The notes: generated by a model from the letters alone, not told the origin. Numbered from the stretch's first letter, positions 1 through 6,448 are shown. The stretch is 6,666 nt of DNA from Acidobacteriaceae bacterium (GCA_030044455.1 JASHVU010000548.1:1-6666); one strand, 5' to 3'. Numbers and translations are program-made.

Positions 1-746
1 GCGGCGTTGAGGCTGTCGACCGGCCCGGGGCAGGGGATGGTGATGTTTGCGTCGACGCGGCTCAACAGATCCTGCGACACGCCGTTGCCCTCGTTGCCGA
101 TGATGAGGGCGACGGCCCGAGTTAGATCGGCCTGGTGAGCTTCTTTGGCGGCGCGGGAGCCGGTGGCGAAGATGGTGGCGTTTGCCCGGTGCAGACGGGG
201 GATGCAGTCTTTGACGGTGGAGGTGATGATAGGCACGCGGAAGACGCTGCCCGCGGAGGCGCGCACGGCCTTCGGATTCCATGCGCTCACGGTTCCCGGT
301 AGAGCCAGGATGCCGTCCGCGCCAAATGCCTCCGCTGAACGCAGGATGGTTCCCAGATTTCCCGGGTCCTGAAGGCCCGCCAGCACGACAATGAGCGCAG
401 CTCCGTTATTGCGCGCGCCCAGAACGTGCGCCCATGACCATTCGGGCGCCTGCACAAGCGCAGCGACGGGCTGCGGTGTCTCAGTAGCCAGCGCCGAGTT
501 GAGGATGTTTTGCGGGAGGATGAGAATCTCGACTTCGCCGGGAAGATGCAGGCCGTCAAGCAGGCGCTCCGATCCCTGCGCAACGAAGACCGTGTCGAGC
601 TTAACGCCCGATTGCAAAGCTTCAGCGATCAGGTTGGGGCCTTCAATACCCGCCAACCCGCGATCGCCTGAACCAGGGCGGGCGAGGGCCGCGCGAAGTT
701 CTTTCAGCCGCGAATTCTGTTTACTCTGTACAATGCGAACAGGCAT
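1..746 (-). CDS. SpoU/TrmH-family RNA 2'-O-methyltransferase (3' end off window)
   Basis: Transfers a methyl group from S-adenosylmethionine to a ribose 2'-OH of rRNA or tRNA in the cytoplasm; the exact target nucleotide cannot be told from sequence. I read 248 codons on the minus strand from ATG at 746. Residues 7-70 look like the SpoU substrate-binding domain (KQNSRLKEL, then IEGPNLIAEAL at 34-44). The knotted SPOUT methyltransferase domain follows with all three family motifs: NLGTILRSAEAFG at 130-142 (N130 and R136 conserved), IGNEGNGVS at 216-224, and IPCPGPVDSLNA at 237-248, where the window ends. Family members usually run about 20-30 residues further, so only the C-terminal helix is missing. 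The ATG has an AAGGA-like site about 10 bases upstream, and an in-frame TAG lies 36 bases upstream, limiting alternatives to a TTG six codons earlier. Seen: motifs and start. Inferred: RlmB-like rRNA specificity is possible but not shown. Confidence 0.93.
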   Translation of the reverse strand, partial: MPVRIVQSKQNSRLKELRAALARPGSGDRGLAGIEGPNLIAEALQSGVKLDTVFVAQGSERLLDGLHLPGEVEILILPQNILNSALATETPQPVAALVQAPEWSWAHVLGARNNGAALIVVLAGLQDPGNLGTILRSAEAFGADGILALPGTVSAWNPKAVRASAGSVFRVPIITSTVKDCIPRLHRANATIFATGSRAAKEAHQADLTRAVALIIGNEGNGVSQDLLSRVDANITIPCPGPVDSLNA

Positions 747-1048
747 CCGTTCAGATTCCTTCAATGCGCTGAGCAGATTCTACGGCGTTTTGGAGCCGGA
801 CGGGCCCTGATGGTAGGACGGGCACGCCACCCACCTCAGCCTTTGTGCGTTCCGTGCGCTATGGTGAAGGCGAGGCACTCAAAGCGGCGCGCAGTCTTGT
901 CGAGGGTGGCACCGGCCGCTATCGAACTTGCACCAACGCTAGTGCTGTGTTAGTTTCCGTCTTTGTGGCATATAAATGGTGCATGCCGTGATTAGGCCCT
1001 CCTGAACCGCGCTGCCCAAACGGCATTTGCCCGCCAATTCGGGGAACT
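747..1048. other. Intergenic gap between divergent genes, no recognised gene
   Basis: This gap separates the divergent methyltransferase and TsaC genes and should hold promoters for both. Two tiny plus-strand reading frames exist: 861-953 (30 codons, ATG, very basic N-terminus) and one from GTG at 845 ending at a TGA near 990 (48 codons). Neither has a good ribosome-binding site or a recognisable product. A TATAAA at 971-976 could be a -10 element for TsaC, but nothing resembling TTGACA lies at the right distance. I see no strong hairpin followed by a T-run, no repeat and no RNA gene. Confidence 0.5.
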
Positions 1049-1053
1049 GAGGT
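1049..1053 (+). promoter_or_regulatory. Ribosome-binding site deciding the TTG start of TsaC
   Basis: GAGGT lies 8 bases before the TTG at 1062. An in-frame TAG at 1053-1055 rules out any earlier start, so this site fixes the TTG as the start codon. Confidence 0.75.
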
Positions 1054-1061
1054 AGATTTTC

Positions 1062-1706
1062 TTGTCCGCGGAGATCTTGCGCGTCCATCCCGATGAACCC
1101 CAGCCGGACCGGATCGATTTCATCGTCTCGTGCCTGCGCAAGGGCGACGTAGTGGCGTTGCCGACCGATACGTTTTACGGCCTGGCCGTAGATCCGGTGA
1201 ATCTGTATGCGGTGGAACGAATCTATCAGATCAAAACCAGGCAGAAACACAAGCCGCTTTCGCTGCTGATCTCGGGACTGGCCCAGGCCTACGCACTGGC
1301 GCGGGACTGCGACATGATGCTCGACAAGCTGGCTGACAAGTTCTGGCCGGGTCCGCTGACGATTATTGTGCGTGCCGGCACCAAGCTGCCGCTGCGCTCG
1401 ACGGCAAATACGGGCAATGTTGCGATTCGCGTGCCCGATGCGGCGATTCCGCGCGCGGTGGTGGAGCGGTTCGGGCTGCCGATTACAGCAACCTCAGCGA
1501 ACTTGCAGGGAGCGAGCGAGTGTACTCATGCGGCGTGCGTTCGTGACCAGATTGGCGACCGCGTGCCATTGATTGTGGATGGCGGACCGACCGGACGTTC
1601 GCTGCCCACGACGATTGTCGATCTCTCGCTGGGTCCGGGGCGATGGGAGATTCTGCGCGAGGGTGCGATTCCCACTCATGAAGTTGTGATGGCCCTGCAA
1701 CGATAA
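1062..1706 (+). CDS. tsaC: Threonylcarbamoyl-AMP synthase (TsaC/YrdC family)
   Basis: Makes L-threonylcarbamoyladenylate from threonine, bicarbonate and ATP, the first step of the universal t6A37 modification in tRNAs reading ANN codons; cytoplasmic. The 214-residue protein is a single YrdC domain. Visible landmarks are PTDTFYGLA (34-42), the basic nucleotide-binding stretch KTRQKHKPLSLLI (58-70), WPGPLT (95-100), IRVP (122-125), TSAN (144-147) and the end motif ILREGAI. Length fits TsaC (about 190-220 residues); the extra C-terminal domain of Sua5 proteins (about 350 residues) is absent. Translation starts at TTG, supported by GAGGT 8 bases upstream and a stop codon just before it. It is probably cotranscribed with the DUF218 gene 14 bases downstream. 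Partners TsaB, TsaD and TsaE are not in the window. A rare start codon could keep expression modest (inference). Confidence 0.95.
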   Translation: MSAEILRVHPDEPQPDRIDFIVSCLRKGDVVALPTDTFYGLAVDPVNLYAVERIYQIKTRQKHKPLSLLISGLAQAYALARDCDMMLDKLADKFWPGPLTIIVRAGTKLPLRSTANTGNVAIRVPDAAIPRAVVERFGLPITATSANLQGASECTHAACVRDQIGDRVPLIVDGGPTGRSLPTTIVDLSLGPGRWEILREGAIPTHEVVMALQR

Positions 1707-1720
1707 TTGCAATTGAGAGT

Positions 1721-2341
1721 ATGAGAACCCGTACCAAGTCGAAACGGCGGCGCACGGCTGCGGTCGTGATCACGGTGCTGGTACTGGCTGCTGCTACGGG
1801 CGCGTCGCTCTGGTGCTGGCATGTTTACCAGCAGATTGAAACCTATGCGAATCGCGACCAGGCTGCGCCGGCCGATGCGATCGGGGTATTTGGCGCGGCC
1901 GAGTACGACGGGCGGCCTTCGCCGGTGTTCCGGGCTCGGCTCGATCACGCGGTCGATTTGTATCGCCGTGGCATCGCGCCACTCATCATCACGCTGGGTG
2001 GCGCGGGCGGTGACGAGTACTCAGAGGGCTCGGTGGGACGCGAGTACCTGATGAGCCAGGGCGTGCCTGAGCAGGCGATCATTGCCGAAACGGTGAGCCG
2101 CAACACCGAGGAGTCGGCACGGCGCATAGCGGTGATTGCGCGGACCAACGGGCTCAAGCGGTTGGTGATTGTCAGCGATGGGACGCATATGTTCCGCATT
2201 CACGCGATCTGCGCGGCCGATGGGCTTGACGTGTTGACCTCACCCAGGCCGAAACCGGCCGTTGATGATAAAGAACTGGAGCTTGATCGGATCGGGCACG
2301 AGATACTGAGCTACACGCTTTGGCGGATCGGGCTGCATTGA
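1721..2341 (+). CDS. YdcF/SanA-like DUF218 membrane-anchored protein
   Basis: DUF218 domain protein of 206 residues with no established reaction; SanA relatives in enterobacteria affect envelope barrier function, and others have been proposed to bind nucleotide-like ligands. A basic N-terminus (RTRTKSKRRR) followed by a hydrophobic segment at about 13-33 suggests a signal anchor that places the domain outside the cytoplasmic membrane. Family landmarks: FGAAEYDGRPSPVFRARLDHA (57-77; the family often has a short G-A strand here), ITLGGAGGDEYSEG (90-103), EYLMSQGVP (108-116), ETVSRNTEESA (123-133) and VIVSDGTHMFR (149-159). It follows TsaC by 14 bases and is probably in the same transcript. The ATG at 1721 has only a weak, closely spaced GAGAG upstream, so translation may be coupled to TsaC termination. 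The link to TsaC looks positional, not functional. Family assignment is firm; role is unknown. Confidence 0.88.
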   Translation: MRTRTKSKRRRTAAVVITVLVLAAATGASLWCWHVYQQIETYANRDQAAPADAIGVFGAAEYDGRPSPVFRARLDHAVDLYRRGIAPLIITLGGAGGDEYSEGSVGREYLMSQGVPEQAIIAETVSRNTEESARRIAVIARTNGLKRLVIVSDGTHMFRIHAICAADGLDVLTSPRPKPAVDDKELELDRIGHEILSYTLWRIGLH

Positions 2342-2351
2342 AGAAAGCAGC

Positions 2352-2375
2352 AAGTCAGCGAGTCGGCGAGTCAAC
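2352..2375. repeat. Three-copy 8-base tandem repeat in the convergent gap
   Basis: Three imperfect copies stand head to tail: AAGTCAGC (2352-2359), GAGTCGGC (2360-2367) and GAGTCAAC (2368-2375), with a partial fourth (GAGATC) after. They fill most of the 39 bases between the stop codons of the convergent DUF218 and DoxX genes. No hairpin with a T-run is visible there, so a classical intrinsic terminator is not evident for either gene. Confidence 0.7.
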
Positions 2376-2380
2376 GAGAT

Positions 2381-2824
2381 CTAACTGAGCCATGCCGACC
2401 AAATCAGGGCGGCCAGAAAAACAATCTGGAGGAGGCTGCGCACCGGCAAACTGGGCACGGGCCGGCCAGCGATGGTCAAGTGCTCGCGTGCCGCGTAGAC
2501 GTTGGCAGGGAAGAGCGCGACCAGCATGACTGCCAGGCATATGCTTGCGATTTTCGCGGTCCAGGGCAGCAGCAATCCTACGACGCCCACAAGTTCCAAT
2601 ATTCCTGAGATGGTTACCAACAAGCCTGGATTCGGAAATGCCGGGGGCACCATACGAAGCAGGTCAGGACGCTTCTTGCCCCAGTGGGCCGACGCGGTGA
2701 GACAAAACATGACGGCAAGCGCGCAGCGCAGGTCGAAGCCCGTGTCGTGAAAGAGCGCCAAACCCGCTCTGCCAGCAAGGAAGAAAATCAGGAATGAGAC
2801 GATCAGTGCAATGAGTGGAACCAT
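2381..2824 (-). CDS. DoxX-family small membrane protein
   Basis: A 147-residue integral membrane protein of the DoxX/YozB type; members are linked to various redox or detoxification processes, but no single reaction is known. Hydrophobic segments lie at about 2-24, 34-47, 67-87, 91-111 and 128-146. Typical sequence marks are A-H-W with R-P (46-53), VPPAFPNPGLLV (59-70), SGILELVGVVGLLLP (73-87) and ALFPANVYAA (103-112). The minus-strand frame stays open to a TTG at 2842, but I chose ATG at 2824 because a perfect GGAGG sits 6 bases upstream; the longer form would bury that site inside the coding sequence. The start is 21 bases after the DUF92 stop, so both are likely in one operon. Convergent with the DUF218 gene. 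No cofactor-binding cysteines or heme motif are evident. Confidence 0.85.
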   Translation of the reverse strand: MVPLIALIVSFLIFFLAGRAGLALFHDTGFDLRCALAVMFCLTASAHWGKKRPDLLRMVPPAFPNPGLLVTISGILELVGVVGLLLPWTAKIASICLAVMLVALFPANVYAAREHLTIAGRPVPSLPVRSLLQIVFLAALIWSAWLS

Positions 2825-2830
2825 ACGATA

Positions 2831-2835
2831 CCTCC
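2831..2835 (-). promoter_or_regulatory. Ribosome-binding site deciding the DoxX start
   Basis: On the minus strand GGAGG is followed by a 6-base spacer and ATG at 2824. This is the strongest initiation signal nearby and favours the shorter 147-residue protein over a TTG start at 2842. Confidence 0.8.
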
Positions 2836-2845
2836 ATGCCAATCT

Positions 2846-3724
2846 TCACATTGGAAGCGCGACAAGCTTCATTGAGAGCCCCATCGCGCAGATCCCCGCG
2901 CACACCGTCGAAAGAAAATTCACCGCATCGTTGTTGAGCCATCCGATTCGCTCGAGGGTCGCGCCCAGCAGGCTGTCGAAGAAAAATCCAACGACGGCTG
3001 CTGCGAGCGTCACGTTGAAGATGGACTGGGCGGCGCCGAGTGCCAAGGTTGTGAGGCCCGCGACAATTGCCGCTGCCGCGATTCCTGCAAACGAACCCGC
3101 CAGCGTGATTCCGCCATCGGTGCCCGGCTCAACCTTCCGCAGAGTAGTAATCATCCGCGGCCGCCCGCCCAATACCTGGCCAATCTCGCTTGAAACTGTA
3201 TCGGCGGCAGCCTCGGCCAATGCGGCCAGGCTTCCGATCAGCCAGATGCCGTTTCCGTGCGGCATCTGGCTCGAACTCCACGTCCACGATTCAACCATGC
3301 TCGTCGAAAACAGCGCCGCTGCTCCAAGATTTGCCGCAACCTGCGCCGCCGAGCGCCCTCGCCGACCTTCGCCTGTGCCCAGTTTTTCCTTCTTCGTCCG
3401 GCCAATGCGCGTAGAGATATGAGCAAGAAGTGCGACAGCCAGAACCGGCAAGAGAAATGAACGCCACGGTTTGTAATTGTCTTCGCCGCCTGATCCATAC
3501 ATGAGTTGCGCGGTGATGAGGGCTCCCGAGAGCGCGGCGAGGGGCGAGGCGGCCTTCAACAACAGCGTAAGCAGCCCCAACCCAGCGCTGAGGCCAAGCA
3601 CCCAGACGATCACCGACGGCAGGCGATACGAATCGATTGTTTCAAGCACCACGCCGCAGCCCACCACCGGCAGCACCAGCAGCAGGATCAGCTTCGATTG
3701 CCAGGGCAGCACGTTGCGCTTCAC
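2846..3724 (-). CDS. DUF92 (TIGR00297-type) membrane protein, possible prenyl/phytyl-phosphate kinase relative
   Basis: A 292-residue polytopic membrane protein of the DUF92/COG1836 family. Plant and cyanobacterial VTE6 members phosphorylate phytyl phosphate in tocopherol and phylloquinone synthesis; most bacterial members are untested, so an isoprenoid-phosphate role here is inference. Conserved blocks: GRSAAQVAANLG (123-134), AEAAADTVSSEIG (170-182), GTDGGITLAG (201-210), GFFFDSLLGATLER (246-259) and NNDAVNF (264-270). About seven hydrophobic segments are visible, the first near 11-30 and the last near 268-289, with a charged loop at 105-123. The start is taken as GTG at 3724, since an in-frame TGA ends just 3 bases upstream; the nearby GAGG is only 1 base away, so GTG at 3712 (codon 5) or weak/leaderless initiation remains possible. 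First gene of a probable operon with DoxX; divergent from the GH31 gene. Confidence 0.88.
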   Translation of the reverse strand: MKRNVLPWQSKLILLLVLPVVGCGVVLETIDSYRLPSVIVWVLGLSAGLGLLTLLLKAASPLAALSGALITAQLMYGSGGEDNYKPWRSFLLPVLAVALLAHISTRIGRTKKEKLGTGEGRRGRSAAQVAANLGAAALFSTSMVESWTWSSSQMPHGNGIWLIGSLAALAEAAADTVSSEIGQVLGGRPRMITTLRKVEPGTDGGITLAGSFAGIAAAAIVAGLTTLALGAAQSIFNVTLAAAVVGFFFDSLLGATLERIGWLNNDAVNFLSTVCAGICAMGLSMKLVALPM

Positions 3725-3827
3725 GCCTCAATCGTACCGTTCATGTGCGCCCGGAAGAAAGCATCGTTTGGATCAGGCCCGCCCCCGGCGGTTTACACTC
3801 ATTCACGCAGCGAAAAACTAGATATTT
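3725..3827. promoter_or_regulatory. Divergent intergenic region with candidate promoters
   Basis: The 116 bases between the DUF92 and GH31 start codons must hold the signals for both, unless upstream promoters read through. On the plus strand TTTACA (3792-3797) resembles a -35 box, but no good -10 lies 16-18 bases on; the AT-rich stretch at 3813-3827 is the nearest candidate. On the minus strand TACGAT (3736-3731) could be a -10 very close to the GTG of DUF92, with only a poor -35. No clear operator palindrome is seen. Low-confidence reading. Confidence 0.3.
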
Positions 3828-3834
3828 GGTGAGG
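3828..3834 (+). promoter_or_regulatory. Ribosome-binding site deciding the GH31 start
   Basis: GGTGAGG stands 6 bases ahead of GTG at 3841. This, together with the signal peptide that begins there, rules out the in-frame ATG at 3637, which would lie inside the opposite-strand DUF92 gene. Confidence 0.8.
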
Positions 3835-3840
3835 CGAATT

Positions 3841-6264
3841 GTGAAAAGGCTTTCAACTCTTCTGGCTGTCCTGCTTTGCGTTGGTGTCTTCGGATATTCG
3901 TCCCGCCAGTCTTCGGCCCGGGCCCAGGCTGCCGCAGCGCCGCCGCCGGGCGTTATTGCGAGTGGCGATCATATCCAGATCGAAGGCAATGGCGCGACGA
4001 TTGTGCTTGAGCCCTATGCCGAAAACATCTTGCGCGTCACGCTCAGCCTGAATCATGGGCCGGCGGTGGCCGGTCCGGGCTACGGAATCATTGCGCATCC
4101 AGCATCCAGCGGCTGGAGTGCCAAATACGGCCCGAATAGCGTTGTTTACAGCTCATCGCGCATGGTTGTCACGGCCGGCATCCCGCACCATTGGAATTCT
4201 TACAAATCCACGATCGCTCAGGCCGGCTATTTTGTGGGAACAACTCCATGGACGCCCATCTCGTTCAAAACTCCAGACGGCGCCACGCTGGTTGACATGC
4301 GCGACTGGATGCAGGCCGTGCCCAATCAGAAAGACGGTACGGCCGAGATTGCCGATGACCGCCGGCCAGGCGACGACGAGTTCTACACGGTGGGAGCGAC
4401 ATTTGCTTCGCCCGACGATGAGCACTATTACGGGCTGGGACAAAACCAGGAGGGGTTTCTCGATCATCGCGGCCACCCGGTGCACTGCTGGGCCGATTAC
4501 GAAGCTCCGGCGGCGCCCACCTTTTGCGTGCCTTTTGTCGTTACCAACAAGGGCTACGGCCTGCTGTGGGATAACCCTTCGAAGACCACATTCGAAGGAG
4601 GGTTTAACGGGCAGACGAAGTGGACCTCGCAGGTGGGCGACCGCGTTTCATTCTTCGTAATTGCGGGCAAAAACGCCGATGAAATCTATGAAGGTTACCG
4701 GCTGCTGACCGGGCCCACGCCGATGCTGCCCAAGGCCGCCTACGGATACATCCAGTGCAAGCAGCGGTACAGCAGCCAGGAAGAACTGCTAAACGTAGCC
4801 AAGGGCTATCGCGACCGCCATCTGCCCGCCGATGTTCTGGTGGTGGACTGGTTCTACTACACCAACATGGGTCAGTTCGATTTCGATCCCAAGTACTGGC
4901 CTGACCCGAAAAAAATGAACGACGAGCTGCACGCCATGGGCTTCGAAACCATGATCAGCGTGTGGCCGCGGTTTGTGCCCACCGACCGGTTCTACGACCA
5001 GGTGCTGAAGAACGGGTGGTTTATTCACTACGCCGATGGCAAGCCAATCGACGGGCTGCCCTACGATCGCGCCGGATCGGATATCGATACAACCAATCCC
5101 GACGCGGCAAAGTGGTATTGGAACACGGTGCGCGACAACATCATCGACAAGGGCTTCGACTCGTTGTGGGCCGATGAAACGGAGCCCGACCTGCCGCCGA
5201 ACGGAGCGTACTTCAAAATCGGACCGGGGACGGAATACTTTAACGTCTATCCGCTCTTTCACACGGCGGCTTTGTATGACGGAATTCGCAAGGACGAGCC
5301 GGGGCGCCGCGCCCTGATTCTCTCGCGTGACGCGTATCTTGGCTCCCAGCGCAACGGCACCATTACATGGTCATCGGATATCTACCCGACGTGGGACACT
5401 CTGAAGCGGCAAGTCCCCACCGGACTGGACGTAACGGCGTCTGGTATTGCCTATTGGTCAAACGACACCGGCGGATGGCAGTATCTGCCTCCCGTGCATC
5501 ATCCGGAACATAAACCGCTGCTCGACCCGTCGGACGCGCGGGCAAACGTGGGCGGCTACGACGACTATCCGGAGCTATACACGCGCTGGTTTGAGTACGC
5601 GACGTTTCTGCCGGTCATGCGCACCCACGGCAGCCGCAAGTTCAACGAAGTGTGGTCGTACGGGCACGAAGCTGAACCAATTCTTGAAAAATATCTGCGC
5701 CTGCGCTATGAGCTGATGCCCTATATCTACTCGCTCGGCTACAGTACTTGGCTCACCGGGGCCCCGTTTATGCGGGCGCTGGCTCTTGATTTTTCCCGCG
5801 ATCCCAAGGTTGCGGAGATCGGCGACGAGTACATGTTCGGCCCGGCGTTCCTGGTGGCTCCTGTAACGGACCAGGGCGCGACAGCCAGGCGGGTGTATCT
5901 GCCCGCCGGGACCGATTGGTACAACTACTGGACCGGGGAGCGGGTCAAGGGCGGGCAGACGATAGAGGCTGCGGCGCCCATCGATACCATTCCGCTGTTC
6001 GTGAAGGCTGGATCGATCGTTCCGCTCGGTTCCGAAGTTGAGAACACGCACCAGAAGCAGGCGATCGTGAAGGTGAAAGTGTATCCCGGGGCCGACGCGA
6101 GCTTTACGCTTTTCAACGACGACGGAACGACTTATGCGTACGAAAAGGGCGGCGGGCAGGTCACGAAGCTGCACTGGGACGATGCCGGCCAGAAGTTGAC
6201 CAGCGAAGGACCGGCTGCATGGAGCGCGCCCGAGAGCGCGATTGTGGAAATCGAGGGGCGCTAG
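3841..6264 (+). CDS. Secreted glycoside hydrolase family 31 (alpha-xylosidase/alpha-glucosidase type)
   Basis: A retaining exo-alpha-glycosidase of 807 residues, probably exported to the periplasm or beyond. A signal peptide covers 1-30 (basic KR, hydrophobic 4-18, cleavage likely after ARAQA). The N-terminal beta-sandwich runs to about 290 and includes YYGLGQ (196-201). The catalytic (beta/alpha)8 barrel begins near YGYIQCKQRY (301-310) and includes VVDWFYY (334-340) and ISVWPRF (372-378). LWADETEPD (442-450) gives the nucleophile D445 of the W-x-D-x-x-E motif. WSSDIYPTW (510-518) gives the likely acid/base D513. YWSNDTGGW (538-546) and RTHGSRKF (594-601) complete the site. A DUF5110-like C-terminal region follows (VKVYPGADASFTLFNDDG, 745-762). 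The W-x-D-x-T-E-P loop resembles bacterial alpha-xylosidase-type GH31 more than the W-x-D-M-N-E of classical alpha-glucosidases. Substrate (xyloglucan side chains, isomaltosides or others) is uncertain. GTG at 3841 is chosen from the GGTGAGG site; a GTG at 3829 is less likely. No other carbohydrate genes adjoin it. Confidence 0.94.
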   Translation: MKRLSTLLAVLLCVGVFGYSSRQSSARAQAAAAPPPGVIASGDHIQIEGNGATIVLEPYAENILRVTLSLNHGPAVAGPGYGIIAHPASSGWSAKYGPNSVVYSSSRMVVTAGIPHHWNSYKSTIAQAGYFVGTTPWTPISFKTPDGATLVDMRDWMQAVPNQKDGTAEIADDRRPGDDEFYTVGATFASPDDEHYYGLGQNQEGFLDHRGHPVHCWADYEAPAAPTFCVPFVVTNKGYGLLWDNPSKTTFEGGFNGQTKWTSQVGDRVSFFVIAGKNADEIYEGYRLLTGPTPMLPKAAYGYIQCKQRYSSQEELLNVAKGYRDRHLPADVLVVDWFYYTNMGQFDFDPKYWPDPKKMNDELHAMGFETMISVWPRFVPTDRFYDQVLKNGWFIHYADGKPIDGLPYDRAGSDIDTTNPDAAKWYWNTVRDNIIDKGFDSLWADETEPDLPPNGAYFKIGPGTEYFNVYPLFHTAALYDGIRKDEPGRRALILSRDAYLGSQRNGTITWSSDIYPTWDTLKRQVPTGLDVTASGIAYWSNDTGGWQYLPPVHHPEHKPLLDPSDARANVGGYDDYPELYTRWFEYATFLPVMRTHGSRKFNEVWSYGHEAEPILEKYLRLRYELMPYIYSLGYSTWLTGAPFMRALALDFSRDPKVAEIGDEYMFGPAFLVAPVTDQGATARRVYLPAGTDWYNYWTGERVKGGQTIEAAAPIDTIPLFVKAGSIVPLGSEVENTHQKQAIVKVKVYPGADASFTLFNDDGTTYAYEKGGGQVTKLHWDDAGQKLTSEGPAAWSAPESAIVEIEGR

Positions 6265-6296
6265 AAACTAGTGTTCAATGAACATTGGTCAGTTTC
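6264..6296. repeat. Nested inverted repeats at the GH31 stop codon
   Basis: Outer arms GAAACT (6264-6269) and AGTTTC (6291-6296) enclose inner arms TGTTC (6272-6276) and GAACA (6280-6284) with an AAT loop. CAATG/CATTG forms an alternative pairing in the same place. The structure is AT-rich and lacks a following T-run, so it is at best a weak terminator or mRNA 3'-end element of the GH31 gene. Confidence 0.4.
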
Positions 6297-6302
6297 ACCT
6301 AT

Positions 6303-6319
6303 GGCGGTTCGATCCTGCT
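6303..6319 (+). other. tRNA T-arm look-alike
   Basis: GGCGG-TTCGATC-CTGCT folds as a 5-base-pair stem (three Watson-Crick and two G-U pairs) with a canonical T-loop sequence, and an ACCA occurs at 6328-6331. I could not find a matching 5' acceptor strand, D-arm or anticodon arm upstream, so this is not a complete tRNA gene. It may be a tRNA 3' relic or chance. Confidence 0.25.
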
Positions 6320-6350
6320 GGCCACTTACCAGGTAACTCGCGTTTGCGTC

Positions 6351-6372
6351 CGAATCTTTGCGCGAGGATTCG
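6351..6372. terminator. Hairpin downstream of GH31, possible non-canonical terminator
   Basis: CGAATCTT (6351-6358) pairs with AGGATTCG (6365-6372) to give an 8-base-pair stem with one G-U pair and a 6-base loop TGCGCG. It begins 87 bases after the GH31 stop codon. No T-run follows on either strand, so it is not a textbook intrinsic terminator. It could be a T-less terminator, an RNA-stability stem or a binding site. Confidence 0.35.
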
Positions 6373-6448
6373 ACGTCCCGGGTGACGCTTGAGAAGGTGA
6401 TTCAGCTCGAGCTAGAGTCAAAGTAGCCGACGATCGCCAACTATCACG

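Noticed and set aside
391..810. Plus-strand 139-codon frame across the methyltransferase gene
   Set aside because: It is the antisense shadow of the SpoU/TrmH gene, whose motifs are clear on the minus strand.
939..1250. Minus-strand 103-codon frame opposite the start of tsaC
   Set aside because: It overlaps a well-supported TsaC coding region and has no recognisable domain.
2825..2842. TTG 2842 as start of the DoxX protein
   Set aside because: GGAGG with a 6-base spacer precedes ATG 2824, and this site would fall within the longer coding sequence.
2811..3422. Plus-strand 203-codon frame opposite DUF92
   Set aside because: Low-complexity Ala/Pro/Arg-rich composition typical of an antisense shadow; the DUF92 motifs on the minus strand are convincing.
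3637..3840. N-terminal extension of the GH31 frame from ATG 3637
   Set aside because: It overlaps the start of the DUF92 gene on the other strand and removes the signal peptide from the N-terminus; GTG 3841 has a good ribosome-binding site.
5575..6174. Minus-strand 199-codon frame within the GH31 gene
   Set aside because: It lies wholly opposite conserved GH31 sequence; long antisense frames are common in GC-rich genes.
6265..6331. Complete tRNA gene ending in CCA after GH31
   Set aside because: Only the T-arm folds; no 5' acceptor strand complementary to GCCACTT and no anticodon arm could be found.
6404..6413. 10-base palindrome AGCTCGAGCT as an operator
   Set aside because: A single short palindrome in GC-rich DNA is likely by chance, and no promoter elements are positioned around it.
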